This document shows, piece after piece, positions 44,668-55,049 of a stretch of 64,000 nt of DNA. Where the stretch lies: the NCBI GenBank assembly GCA_023935145.1, contig CM043699.1:143947036-144011035 (forward strand). Direction: 5' to 3'. The notes beneath the pieces were generated by a model. The model had not been told where the DNA came from. It ran no database searches and saw only the letters and a program-made list of their open reading frames with translations. Every line of letters starts with the position of its first letter. The first letter of the stretch is position 1. The position numbers and the translations under genes were made by a program. This DNA is from Bretschneidera sinensis. Taxonomy: Eukaryota; Streptophyta; Magnoliopsida; Brassicales; Akaniaceae.

Positions 44668-46254
44668 TGTTGACCCTGAATGATTTTGATGGTAACAAAA
44701 ATCTTAATAAAGCACTAATGAATATTACTTAAGTAATACAGATTGTTAATAGTGCTTATACATCAAAGGAGACCAAGATTGTAGAAATTGGTGAATCAAT
44801 GTTGATGTCATTTCAATTGTTAGGAGCTAATTATATTTGCATTGCATTTTATTATATAGTCTTAATTAATTGAAGATATAAAATCTCCAAGTGATTTTAT
44901 TAAATGCAAATAAATTCTTTGGGCTCAATACTTAACATTCTCTAATTGAATTTAAAAAGAATTTATGTTGGCATAGAAAATTACTTGAGCATTTGTAATA
45001 TATCATTCTTCATATATCTAGCACACACATTATGCTTAAATTTGTAATATGTTTTGTCATCATCAAAAATGCCTCAATCAAGAAATTGATTAGATTAATT
45101 TTGATGATAACAAAACACCTTTGAAGTGTTTAACTTGTGTGTTTAATGTGCAAGAAAGTTTGATTAAATTAGGAGATTTTTTGGAACTCAAAAATCCAAA
45201 AAGAATAAAGAGATATGAAGAAAATTATGCTGAAAACACTGTTCATCCAGAAATCACTGTAGCAGCGCTCCAACAGTGACCCAGTCGACTGGGTGAATAG
45301 TGCAGTCGACTGGTAAAAGTGGCAGAAGGTTCCCAGTCGACTGGTATGACTTACCAGTCGACTGGTAACACTATAACAGCAAAAATGTGAATTTTTGAGA
45401 GGACCCAGTCGACTGGTATCACGACCCAGTCGACTGGTAGTTCAAAAATATGACCGTTGGACTCCAAATCTGAACGTTTTAAAGTAAATCTTTTTCAAAT
45501 TAAAGTCCTAAACGGCCATATTAATTGATTGCTATATAAACCCACTCAATTCAGCATTCAACAAGGAGGAGAAGACATTCAAAAAGAGAAGAACACACAC
45601 AATCAAGTCATTCATTCTTTGAAACTAAAAAAAGCTTTGAAATACTCATGTTGAGCTATTCTTCAAGCTTTTCTTTGAAAGAGAGACATTATTCAGTTGT
45701 ATAAGCTTTCATTTGTTGTCTCTCTACCATTTACTTTACAGCTTTTATTGTAAAGGGATTACTTCCGAGAGGAAGGGGATACTTCCGAGAGGAAGGGGAT
45801 TACTTCCGAGAGGAAGGGGATTGTACGGTTTGAGCAACACCCGTAAGTTGCTTGTGTTTCGGTTTGAGCAACACCCGTAAGTTGCTTGGTTTAGTGAAAG
45901 ACTTCAAGGAGGATCCTTGAAGAGAGTGGACGTAGGGTCGGAAGGATTCCGATATTGCCGAACCACTATAAATCGAGTTTGCATCTCTCTAACTCTATCT
46001 CCTTAATTACTTTCATAATTACTTGCTTATAATTATTTATTATTCAAGTAAATGAGATTGATTGCTTAATTATTTTATAATTCAATTATCATTTCTATAT
46101 TAAGCAATAAACTCTCTCATCTTTGTGCTAGTAATTTAGAAAGATTTAATTCCGCATATATTTTGTTATTTGAGATTGCAAAAAGTATTTAATTTTTTTT
46201 AATACCCAATTCACCCCCCTCTTGGGTATTGCCATAGTATATTTTGGACCTACA
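44668..46254 (+). repeat. 3' LTR of the SIRE-like element
   Basis: Same length and structure as the 5' LTR; one base differs (A at 45376). TATA box at about 45532. Confidence 0.95.
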
Positions 46255-46620
46255 AATACAATATCCATACGCTTTTTAACGGACCAATCACATATCTCAT
46301 TTCCCCTCAATAGGCCACATATCACATATCACATTTCATACTTATTTATATAGAGTGCTACTCGAGATTTTCATTTCACAATGCCCTTCATTAGGTCAAT
46401 CTTAATAAACATATGCCCTTCAACGAGCTAATCAAAATACATTATGAATTTTATTTAGCACAAGCTATCGCCGCTTGGCAATCACAATTGAGAATCTCAA
46501 ATAAGACTGGTCTTTCCCACAATGGAATATTCACAAATAACTGTCTTAGCCATTCAACTTCAGACACAACATTCTCCAAGGTAATAATTTATATTTCATG
46601 GTGGACTTCACAATTATAGT
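46255..46620 (-). pseudogene. Copia RNase H central part (minus, split element)
   Basis: The minus strand reads EVEWLRQLFVNIPLWERP and, one frame over, NCDCQAAIACAK, the copia RNase H segment (EWLRxLLxDIPxW, then HCDCQAAI). It continues across the 9.2-kb insertion into 37035-36870. Several stops and a frameshift; RT upstream of it was not found, so the old element is truncated. Confidence 0.75.
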
Positions 46621-49600
46621 CTACTCAGATGATTTCCAAACCATAGTACCACTTGTTTTCTCCCCTAATGGTCGTCCAAACCAAGGAGAGTTTCTCCTCA
46701 CTTTTTTTTACTTTTGCTTTATCGAAAACATTCTAAAATGTACTTTCTTATTCATGTTTTTGCAAACCTTCTTCTTTACTTTTTTTCATCTCAAAGAAAC
46801 CCCTCTTTCTTCCCCATGGCCAGCCACTTAAAAGTCTTTTCCCTTTCATTTTTCACTTGGTTTACCACACCTCACTTCTTTAGCCCCACTTTTACGCCCT
46901 AAAAGTGAAACATCTTTTTCATCTCAAAAGTTAAAACTACTTTTCCCTTTCTCTATATGACCAGCCATGCACATTCTTTTCACTCATTATTTTGCTTTTT
47001 TTAATCTCTTAGCCAACCCTTACTCCTCCTATAAATACCCCCGCTTTTGCTAAGACAAGAGAACAACACAATACTAAAGCAAAGTAATGTAAAAAAGAGA
47101 GAAAGTTTAGAGAGAAAGAAAGAAGTGAGCAAAGAGAGAAGAATAAGAAGATCAAAGAGAGAAGAATAAGAAGAGCAAATAGAAAGATATAACAAAAGAG
47201 GAGATTGTGTTCAAGAAAAGAGCAAAGAATGAAACATAAAAGAAGAACTAGTGAGAGTTCTTTATCATTCTCAGCCACCCTTTGTTATGGGTTTTTTTTT
47301 TTTTTTTTTTTTTTGTCTTCTAATCTTCATTCAAATCATTCTTATAACTTCACTAAGTCCACAAGAGCATAGGGATCTTCGAGGATAATCCTCACCCATA
47401 GAAATTTTTCTTAGCCAAAGAAGGTTGGTTAAGCTTCTACTTTTTGCAAAATAAATTGCTGACATGATTTATGTGTGCAAACCAACTTGAAAATAGACTA
47501 AATTAATTTAGCTCACTTAAAAAGTTTTATCTTAAGATACTTACTAATTTCTTAGCATTTTATTTTTCACTAGTTATATATCTTTCTTTAGTTAGCTACT
47601 AGTCATAATGTAGTCTCTCTTCGTTTAATGCAATATTGAGTTAATGGTAGTTTTAAAGTTTTTTTCTTTACTTTAGTACCTTAAGAATGTTAATGTTCTA
47701 TAAGTTGGATGTTTTATTTTAAGTTGTCATTAATTACATATGAACTTTAATTCTTTAAGAAGAATTTTGGGTTCCCTTTGGCTCATTAAAAATATTACTA
47801 GTTGCTAGTTATTTTGAATATCTCCTTTAAGGTAGTTTAGTTTAAATCTATTTAGCTTAACTCTTATATTTTTTAAGTCGTCTAGTTTAAAGTAGCTTAG
47901 GTTAATTCATTCAATTTAGTTTTCAAGTTTAATTCATCTAGTTTAAAATCCACCTAGTTTAAAAGTGCGCACTTTAATTTACTTCTCATCTATACTTTGC
48001 AAGTAGTTTTAATATTTTTTTCTTCATAGTCAAAGTAATTTATTTCTTTTATATACTTACTTTTACCGAATTACTTTAAAGTTAATATTTTGTGTTGCTT
48101 TGTTTGAAAAAAAATTGTAAAATGTGTGTTTTGTTTTATTAGTAGTGTATGACAATAATACTTGAATTAAAATTTCAATTAATTCCCTTGAAATACAAAG
48201 GGCTAGACTTCGGTCTAGGTAAGAGAGATAGCTTTAAATCCTCACTCGTTTGTACCCAAATCTATCAAGCTTTGGAATTTCTCACGTAGACCAATGACAA
48301 GGGATTTGACCCCCTTCAAGGTCAAGTGACGGCTTTTTACCAATTTGGGAGCCTTCTTACTACTTATAAAGGGTTTGTATTAAATTTGATAGATTTCACT
48401 CGTTTCTATATGCCTATTCATCGTAATCCGCATCCTTGTCATATCCACTTTATTTAAGGGGGAGTGACCTTAGGTAATGAATCGGATGCATAGGTCTCAT
48501 GTGGAAAAGAGTGGTACCTGCACCTATTTTTTTCTTGTTAGGTTCCAATAACAAACTTTTTTCAAAAACACTCGTATTTTCAAATATCTCATAAAAAATT
48601 TCATACTCAGAGATTCACGAATTTTCAAGTACACAAGTTCTCAAATATTAGTTCATGTTTTGCACAATATTCAACAAGCCTTATATAAAATACATCTTAT
48701 TTACTTATCAATTTTATATGGTACCAAGATACCATATCACATAATGTTCATTTATGAACAATCACATACACAATATTCAACAAGCCTCATATAAAATATA
48801 TCTCATTTACTTATCAATTTTATATGGTACCAAGATACTATGTCACATAATGTTCATTTATGAGCATATCACATTATAAAATTAATTAGAGGTTTCGATT
48901 ATTTGTATAAAATATATCTCACATGATGGTCGACGATCAGAAAGAAGAAAATTTTCTTTTTGATCTCTATCAAAATTCATTAAGAGAAATGTTCTCTAAT
49001 AAAGATAGTGATAATTTTAGTATATAAGTGTTTATATATCAACAATATATATTTTCAGTTACCCCTACTCAGGAAGACATTGTCTTTAAATTTTGAAAAC
49101 GTCTCAAGTACACAATTGAATTCCTTCTTAATATTCTATTTCCACAAAATAGGTTCAAGTAAACCCATATACTTATCATGCATATGCTCATGTTTTGAAC
49201 ATTCTTATATCATATAACAATCGTAAAATTATAATCAATCAAATCTACAATATTGAAACATACATCAGATCTTTTAACAAATTATATATTGATAAATAAA
49301 ATATCAATATGTCTTGTCACTCTTTGATATAAAATATACAATCGACTACTTCACATATTATTGTAACTGCTCAATAATATATAAGTATAAAATTCTTTTT
49401 TCAGCTTACAATTTTTCATTCCCTATCACATGAAAAATTAATCTAATAAAATAGTATTGATTATATACACACCAAATCCAACAAAACCATATATTTGCTA
49501 GAATAAAGAAATTTACGTACTTTTTTACGTTTTAATAGCCACATCAACTTTATAGGTCTCATAACTTTTTGATTGACGGTAGGTTTCTTTGTTGTTATTA

Positions 49601-50325
49601 CTAAGTTTTACCCCTATTCAATTAATATGGATTACAGCTTTAGCCTAATAAAGTTACTAAATATCATTGGTAGTGTAAAGTGAACCGAGCATATTAGTAA
49701 AAAAATTTCTTGGTTCTCATCATTGGGATTTTTTTTCCCTTTGTAGTGTTCTTATTTTATTTTAAAAGTTACAATAAAATAAACAAAATTAAAAACATAA
49801 CATGGTTTGAAAATGCCATGTGTCCGACAAAGTCTTTGTTGATTATTATTTTCCTTTAACGTTTTGCACCTTTGCTACGTACGATCTCTTCCACATGACA
49901 CTTTGAAAAGATCTTACTAACACTCACAATAATTTCTATGATAGTGATCATTGCTTCCTTTGTCACTACCTCGTTACTTTTTAATTTCTAAGTTGATCAT
50001 CGGTTCAGATCTACGGGTTTTTTAAAATATTGATTCAACTAACAAATATTATTATATATTTCACTTTAAAAAAAGGAATCCATATATAATTTTATACATC
50101 AATCAATATTTTTTATAATTATCACATAAAATTTTATCTAAGAAATAATATCGATTTCTAATAAATAACTCATTAGCTAAGCAATTTAAAATAATATATC
50201 TAACAATTTTATCCGCATCCTCACAATTTTATTTGACAATTTCATAAATTTCAATACCTTCCTATTAGATACTTTGACAAAGATAAAAATTAAAGCATCC
50301 ATAACTAAAATCTATCTTTTAAGAT
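46621..50325. other. Retroelement-derived or intergenic stretch, no gene seen
   Basis: At 47020-47280 there is a promoter-like block (CTCCTATAAATACCCCC near 47028, then a GA-rich leader) but no coding frame follows; it may be an LTR. A T23 run lies at 47292-47314. A GC-richer piece at 48190-48500 looks like retroelement leader or untranslated sequence, including AAGGGGGAGTG (about 48458) like a polypurine tract. The rest is AT-rich. Confidence 0.45.
48663..48874. repeat. 106-bp tandem duplication
   Basis: Two adjacent copies start CACAATATTCAACAAGCC at 48663 and 48769, about 93% identical by eye, each containing ATATGGTACCAAGATAC. Non-coding. Confidence 0.85.
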
Positions 50326-50927
50326 TGTTAGAATTATTTATATATATGAATGTATTAATTCTAGTTACTAATAATAATTTGTACTAACAATTAAACATAA
50401 TAGTTAAGAAAGAAAAGGATAAAAAAGCTTAGCTATAAAGGCATACAGAAGCGTTGTTCTTAACGGTAGATTTCACGTTCTCAAAGTCTTTGACTTGACG
50501 CATATGGTCTCAACGCATCTATCCTTCAAGATTTAACTATAGCAAACATTTGTATGATCACACATCAACTACAAAGACTAAATGATTGTATTGGAAATTC
50601 CTTGCTATTTGACACTTACAAGACTTGATAAATTATATATATATGAGAAAAAGAGAGTAGATGAGTTTTCAATGTGCGTTTTATAGGTTCTTGGACTTGA
50701 GAGTTACAAGCCACTAAATTGTGAAATTTTGAGTGAGATAATGACAAATAATGACCCGGTTAGTGGCTTAATGGTCGAACGACTAGTGGCTTAAATGTGA
50801 GTTAGTGACCTTATTAAGGTCCTAACGATTGATTTGGTCCCAGTATTTTCAACGGTTAGTTCGGCTATAACTATTAGTTTACACAAAAAGTTAAGTGTTC
50901 TGCAACACTTAAAAAATAAAGCTAACA
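50326..50927 (-). repeat. Second LTR of the old copia family (solo or truncated)
   Basis: 602 bp, TGTTAGAATT to GCTAACA, about 80-85% identical by eye to 35689-36296 in the same orientation. The sequence to its left shows no primer site and the flanks do not share a 5-bp duplication with the other LTR, so I do not join the two into one element with confidence. Confidence 0.65.
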
Positions 50928-51990
50928 CTGATCAGTAAATACACCGAAACAAACAGGAAAAAAAGTCTTAATGAAATTTCAGCAAACATAATTACTATAG
51001 GTTTTGAAATGGACTAGCTATATCCCTTTCTCGTATATCCCCCTAAGCATATAAAGCACAAAAATTAGTAATTAGTGATCACTGGCCTTCTTTCTCTTTT
51101 TTTTTTTCTCCTTCACACATGTTTAGATCCTAAAGAATTTAAATGAATGAAAACTAAGAAAAAAAAATTGTTTCGAAACACAATTCTTATTTATTAATCG
51201 CGAAAAGTTAGATCACATTTCTTCTACAAACCTTTCCTTAAGAGTTAAGACATTCAAATATTAACAAAAAAAAAGGGGAGGGGGGGGGGGGGGAGGGAGA
51301 ATGGTGATTAGATTAATGATATGATTGGATCAATGATGAAATAGAACCCTACTTTCTTTCGCATTTGCAAAGATCCAAAAACGTTTCTGGAAAGTTAAAG
51401 CACCAATTTTCTGCCCTTCGACTTCAATCAAAACTTCTTTTTCTGGTAGGAAAAGCCAAAGAACCAAAAAGCTAGACTCTTTGGGCGATCAGTGGGCCAA
51501 CGCACCTTGTTTTTTCATCATCATAATCATATTCAATATTCATTGAATCATTTTGACTTCCAATTAATTAAAATTATACAGTCAAAAGTCTCAAAGAACG
51601 CCCTTTACCTACTTTTGAAGGTCAAATTCATATAGCAAAGAAAAAGGGGCAAATTTTCTTCTTTTTTCCTTTGTCCTTAGTTATGCCATCAACTAGGTGA
51701 AACAGACTTAACAATCAAAACTTTTATGCCTCGATTAATTGCAAAAGGATAAAAAAAGATTATAATTAAGTTAATCACCAAAGATTAGAAACAAAAATAT
51801 TTTATATTTTCATATTTACTTGCAATTTCCTTTGGGCGAAGTTTTTCTCTATCTCTTCTCTCATGAATCATGTATGTTCTACTTTTTCCTCTCACGTCCG
51901 TTCTTATGCAAATACAAATTAAGTTTATGTAAAGATTTTAAAGATTCAAATACAAAAAATGAAAACATGACAAGTCAAAGACCTCCTCTT
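50928..51990. other. AT-rich intergenic stretch with a G-run
   Basis: No coding frame. Contains the 23-bp G-rich tract at 51275-51297. Confidence 0.5.
51275..51297 (+). repeat. G-rich tract (G4-A-G14-A-G3)
   Basis: Preceded by nine A residues and set in very AT-rich DNA. Could form a G-quadruplex. A run of 14 G is also a place where assembly or sequencing errors occur. Confidence 0.8.
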
Positions 51991-51999
51991 ATTTAGATC

Positions 52000-52500
52000 A
52001 CCTGCATAGTAAGAATTTGTATATCTGCTTTCCAATATGTTTTTTTTTAGAACTACTTAAAGTATCTACTAGTAACACTAACAACATGTGAAATATCAGA
52101 TCTAATATATAGTATATACCGTGGCATACATCAGACTGCCTAACATATGGAACATGCGATAAACATTCCACGTCTTCCTCCATTTGTGGTGACAGCTTCA
52201 CTAAAAGCTTGAAATTTGTCCCCAAATGAGTACTTAATGGTTTTGCCTTGTCCATACCAAAATACTCCATGATCTTCTCAATGTACTTTGCTTGTGACAA
52301 GTACAATTTGCCTACTTGTCTTTCCCTATGGATCTCCATCCCCATATGGATCTCCATCCCCAATATTTTATTCGCTTCACCCAAATTTTTCATTTCAAAT
52401 TCATCACGTAATTGAGTTTTCAACCTGTTGATGTTAAACATATCTCTGGCTGCAATCAACATATCATCAATATGAGCAAATACTTACAAGAATTGTCCAG
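52000..52500 (-). pseudogene. Copia reverse-transcriptase tail fragment
   Basis: The minus strand reads FAHIDDMLIAARDM (the YVDD box as HIDD), then LRDEFEMKNLGEANKILGMEI, KLYLSQAKYIEKIMEYFGMD and KPLSTHLG, the end of copia RT. A small in-frame duplication gives MEIHMGMEIH at about 52360-52325. The frame decays after KLSPQMEEDVE. No LTR or RNase H found beside it. Confidence 0.85.
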
Positions 52501-52667
52501 AAACTTTCTAGAGTTGACACAATTATCATTATGTAAGTGCCAAAACTATAAAACCTTATTCTTTCTCTCTTGAAAATTCCCTTAAACTTTTCATTAAACT
52601 TTCAACAGAAATGAGTCAATTTAGATGTTTTTTTTTTGGAATAGTTGGATTTGCAAATTTAAGAATG

Positions 52668-52692
52668 TTTTTTTTTTTTTTTTTTTTTTTTT
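52668..52692 (+). repeat. T25 homopolymer
   Basis: Twenty-five T residues (with short T runs at 52627-52637), left of the gypsy element. Confidence 0.9.
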
Positions 52693-52802
52693 GCAATTGG
52701 AGCTTAATTTGAATGGTGTGAATTACATGGGTTCAAAATTATTGGTTAAAATGGTGAATGTTGCTAGAGATGGTCATGTACGTTCCAAATTACATTGGCG
52801 AT

Positions 52803-53379
52803 TGATGCAGCCAATAAGCCCACCACCTAGTAGCATGGTGACATGTGGACAATCCTCAACGAATAGCCCGGTGACACGTGGACAGTTCTCAACCAATAAC
52901 TTAGCAAAACGTAGACAGTTCTTGCCCAATAACATGACGACACGTGGACCATTCTCATCCAACAACATAGTGACACATGGACAGAACATTGGGTAGTCAT
53001 CACCACTCCCGGACTCCCCCGTGCAGACATGTAAGCATGATTACAAGGATTACAACCATCCCTAGACACGATTAGACCTTCTGGCGGAGGAACAGGATCT
53101 TTGGGATTGCCTCATCTCTACCATATGGGCAACCTCACCTCCGAAACACTATAAAAGGTCCAGGGCCATCTCATCTTCAATTACAAGTTCATTACTAAAA
53201 AATACTAGTGCCGTAATTCTCTCAGTTTCTTTAAAAAATTGCGCTGACAAAAGCATCAGTGTGTCCTCGGAGGTATCACCTCTCTCTCCTCCAACGACTC
53301 TCTAGTTTACCCTCGTTTCCTTATGCAAACCTCTTGAAGCATCGACATTCAGCTCAGCAACACATTTTAGTCATCAACA
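52803..53379 (+). repeat. 5' LTR of the first Tat gypsy element
   Basis: TGATGCAGCC to CATCAACA. Holds five 33-bp repeats (52831-52995), a TATA box (ACTATAAAAGG near 53150) and a U5 with GTCCTCGGAGGTATCACC. Ends two bases before the primer site. Confidence 0.8.
52831..52995 (+). repeat. 33-bp tandem repeats with CACGTG cores in the LTR
   Basis: Five units start at 52831, 52864, 52897, 52930 and 52963. Consensus contains GACACGTGGAC. Two units keep an exact CACGTG (units 2 and 4), the plant G-box/ABRE core bound by bZIP and bHLH factors; the other three deviate by one or two bases. The 3' LTR has four units (61832-61963). Confidence 0.85.
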
Positions 53380-53457
53380 AATTGGTGCCGTCCGTAAGAA
53401 ACCACCATCTCTCGCTGACAGAGAAAGCGAAGAAGTATGAAGAACTCATCTGTTGCC

Positions 53458-54965
53458 ATGCTACCCAAAAATACCAGAAAGAATGCCGGCCAAAGAGTTG
53501 CCGGGACCAGCATCGCGCCTACACAAAACGGTTTCCACAGCCAATGATCCGAGTTAAGACTCCCCACTATGTTCTAACAAAAGACCTCTGGCAACGACCT
53601 ATAGCCCCTTTTCGGGACCCAATGCCTTCATTACACAAAGATAGACCCACCGAAAAATCTCCAAGGGTCCACCTCAACATATCCCGTTATTCTTATGCTC
53701 TAGGTGCAGCTCGTGGAACTCTCGCGTCTGGTGACTGACCTCACTACTGAGGTCTAGAGAGGGGCTCGCCAACCCTCCCCCGCACCTTATCGACAAAATC
53801 TCGGATGCACGAGCACCGCTAGCATAGGCTCCCCATCGACAACTGTTCCACGGCAAAGCCATCACCACCTCACACCATCAAGTCCAAAGGAAGCCCCTCC
53901 TCCAAAAGAAACCTCGGCCTCGATAAACAGAATGAGAAAATGGAAGAAAAAGTCAACAAAGCACTCAAGTGCCGAAACCACAGCATTCTGGATGAGCTCA
54001 ACATTTAGGACCCACCCTTCACTCAAGAGGTCCTCGAAGCTTCGCTCCCGTCGAACTTCCAAATACCCCAAATCAAACCCTATGATGGTTCAGTAGACCC
54101 CTTGGACCATCTCCAACACTATAAGACTACCATGACGTTACATCGGCATTTCAATCACGTAATATGCCGAGCATTCCCCGTAAACTCGAGAAGACAGCTG
54201 GGATTTGGTACTCTCGATTGAAACCAGGGAGTATTAAAACTTTTAAGGAGCTGAGGTGTGCCTTTGCATCCCACTTTCTCAGTAGTAAGGGTCCTAAGAA
54301 GACCTCGGAGTTCCTGTTCAACATAATTTAACTTCGAGAGGAGAGACTTCGGGCTTACATTTCGAGGTTCAACATTGCTGCTTGGGAGATCCTTGACCTC
54401 GACCCCAACATCTAGATGCTAGTGTTCAAAAATGGACTGAGGTCCGGAGTCTTTAGCTCCAAACTCACCAGACGACCGCCCAACAACATGAACAAGATTT
54501 TGGCCTGAGCCAAGAAGTATATGCTGGTGAAAGATGATTAAGCCTTCTGGAGAGAAAGAGAAGGGGACATAGAGAGAAAGAGGAAAGACCATGTCAGTCC
54601 TCACCACGATCCAACCAAGTGACCTTCTAGTGAAAATAGGTATAAAGCCCTAGGCCACTTTGAGAGCTTTATTTCCTTCAATGCTTCCAGGACCAACGTC
54701 CTGATGCAACTACAAGACAGAACAATCCCCTAATGGCCTTCGAAGCCACTGCGCATCAGTGGGGATCAAGGCAAATGGTGTCGGTTCCACAGAAACCATG
54801 GGCACAATACCGAAGAGTGTCTAGCCTTGAAACATCAAATTGAGGCCCTTATCAACAAGGGGATGTTGAAAGAATTTACTAGACCATCGCAAGAAAGAAT
54901 TCTCGAACGGCCCCAAAGAAGTCCCAAGCGTTTGCCTAGTCGAAACCGGACACATCAAGACCCTT
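53458..54965 (+). pseudogene. Tat gypsy gag, broken
   Basis: The ATG at 53458 (MLPK) corresponds to the gag start of the second element at 63257. Capsid-type segment DPPFTQEVLEASLPSNFQIP and IKPYDGS at about 54010-54085, then HLQHYKTTMTLHRHF. A zinc knuckle CRFHRNHGHNTEEC lies at 54779-54820, followed by LALKHQIEALINKGML, as usual for Tat gag. Many stops and frame changes between. Would have packaged element RNA. Confidence 0.8.
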
Positions 54966-55049
54966 AGAGAAGTTCGGAGCTAAACTGGGAAGGGCTCAGT
55001 CGGAAAAGCCCAGAGACCACCACAACCAAGATCATCAAGACAATCTACG

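Larger units (their letters stand above)
37036..46254 (+). mobile_element. SIRE/Maximus-like copia element, 9.2 kb, defective
   Basis: LTRs 37036-38622 and 44668-46254, each 1587 bp, flanked by AATAC (37031-37035, 46255-46259). Primer site TGGTATCAGAGCC at 38625; polypurine tract AAAAAGGGGGAGAT ending at 44667. Only one LTR difference was found by eye (37744 G versus 45376 A). Order gag, protease, integrase, RT, RNase H is copia. The long LTRs and long interior 3' of pol fit the SIRE/Maximus lineage (inference). The coding part has one gag-end stop, two frameshifts and seven nonsense codons, so this copy cannot have supplied its own proteins. It sits inside the RNase H of an older minus-strand copia element. 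Confidence 0.95.

Noticed and set aside
47009..47278. 89-codon Leu/Phe/Ser-rich minus-strand frame
   Set aside because: Antisense of a GA-rich leader; compositional artefact.
35689..50927. Joining the two 600-bp LTRs into one 15-kb element
   Set aside because: Outer flanks do not share a target duplication (CCAAT versus CTGAT) and no primer site adjoins the right LTR; kept as separate family members.
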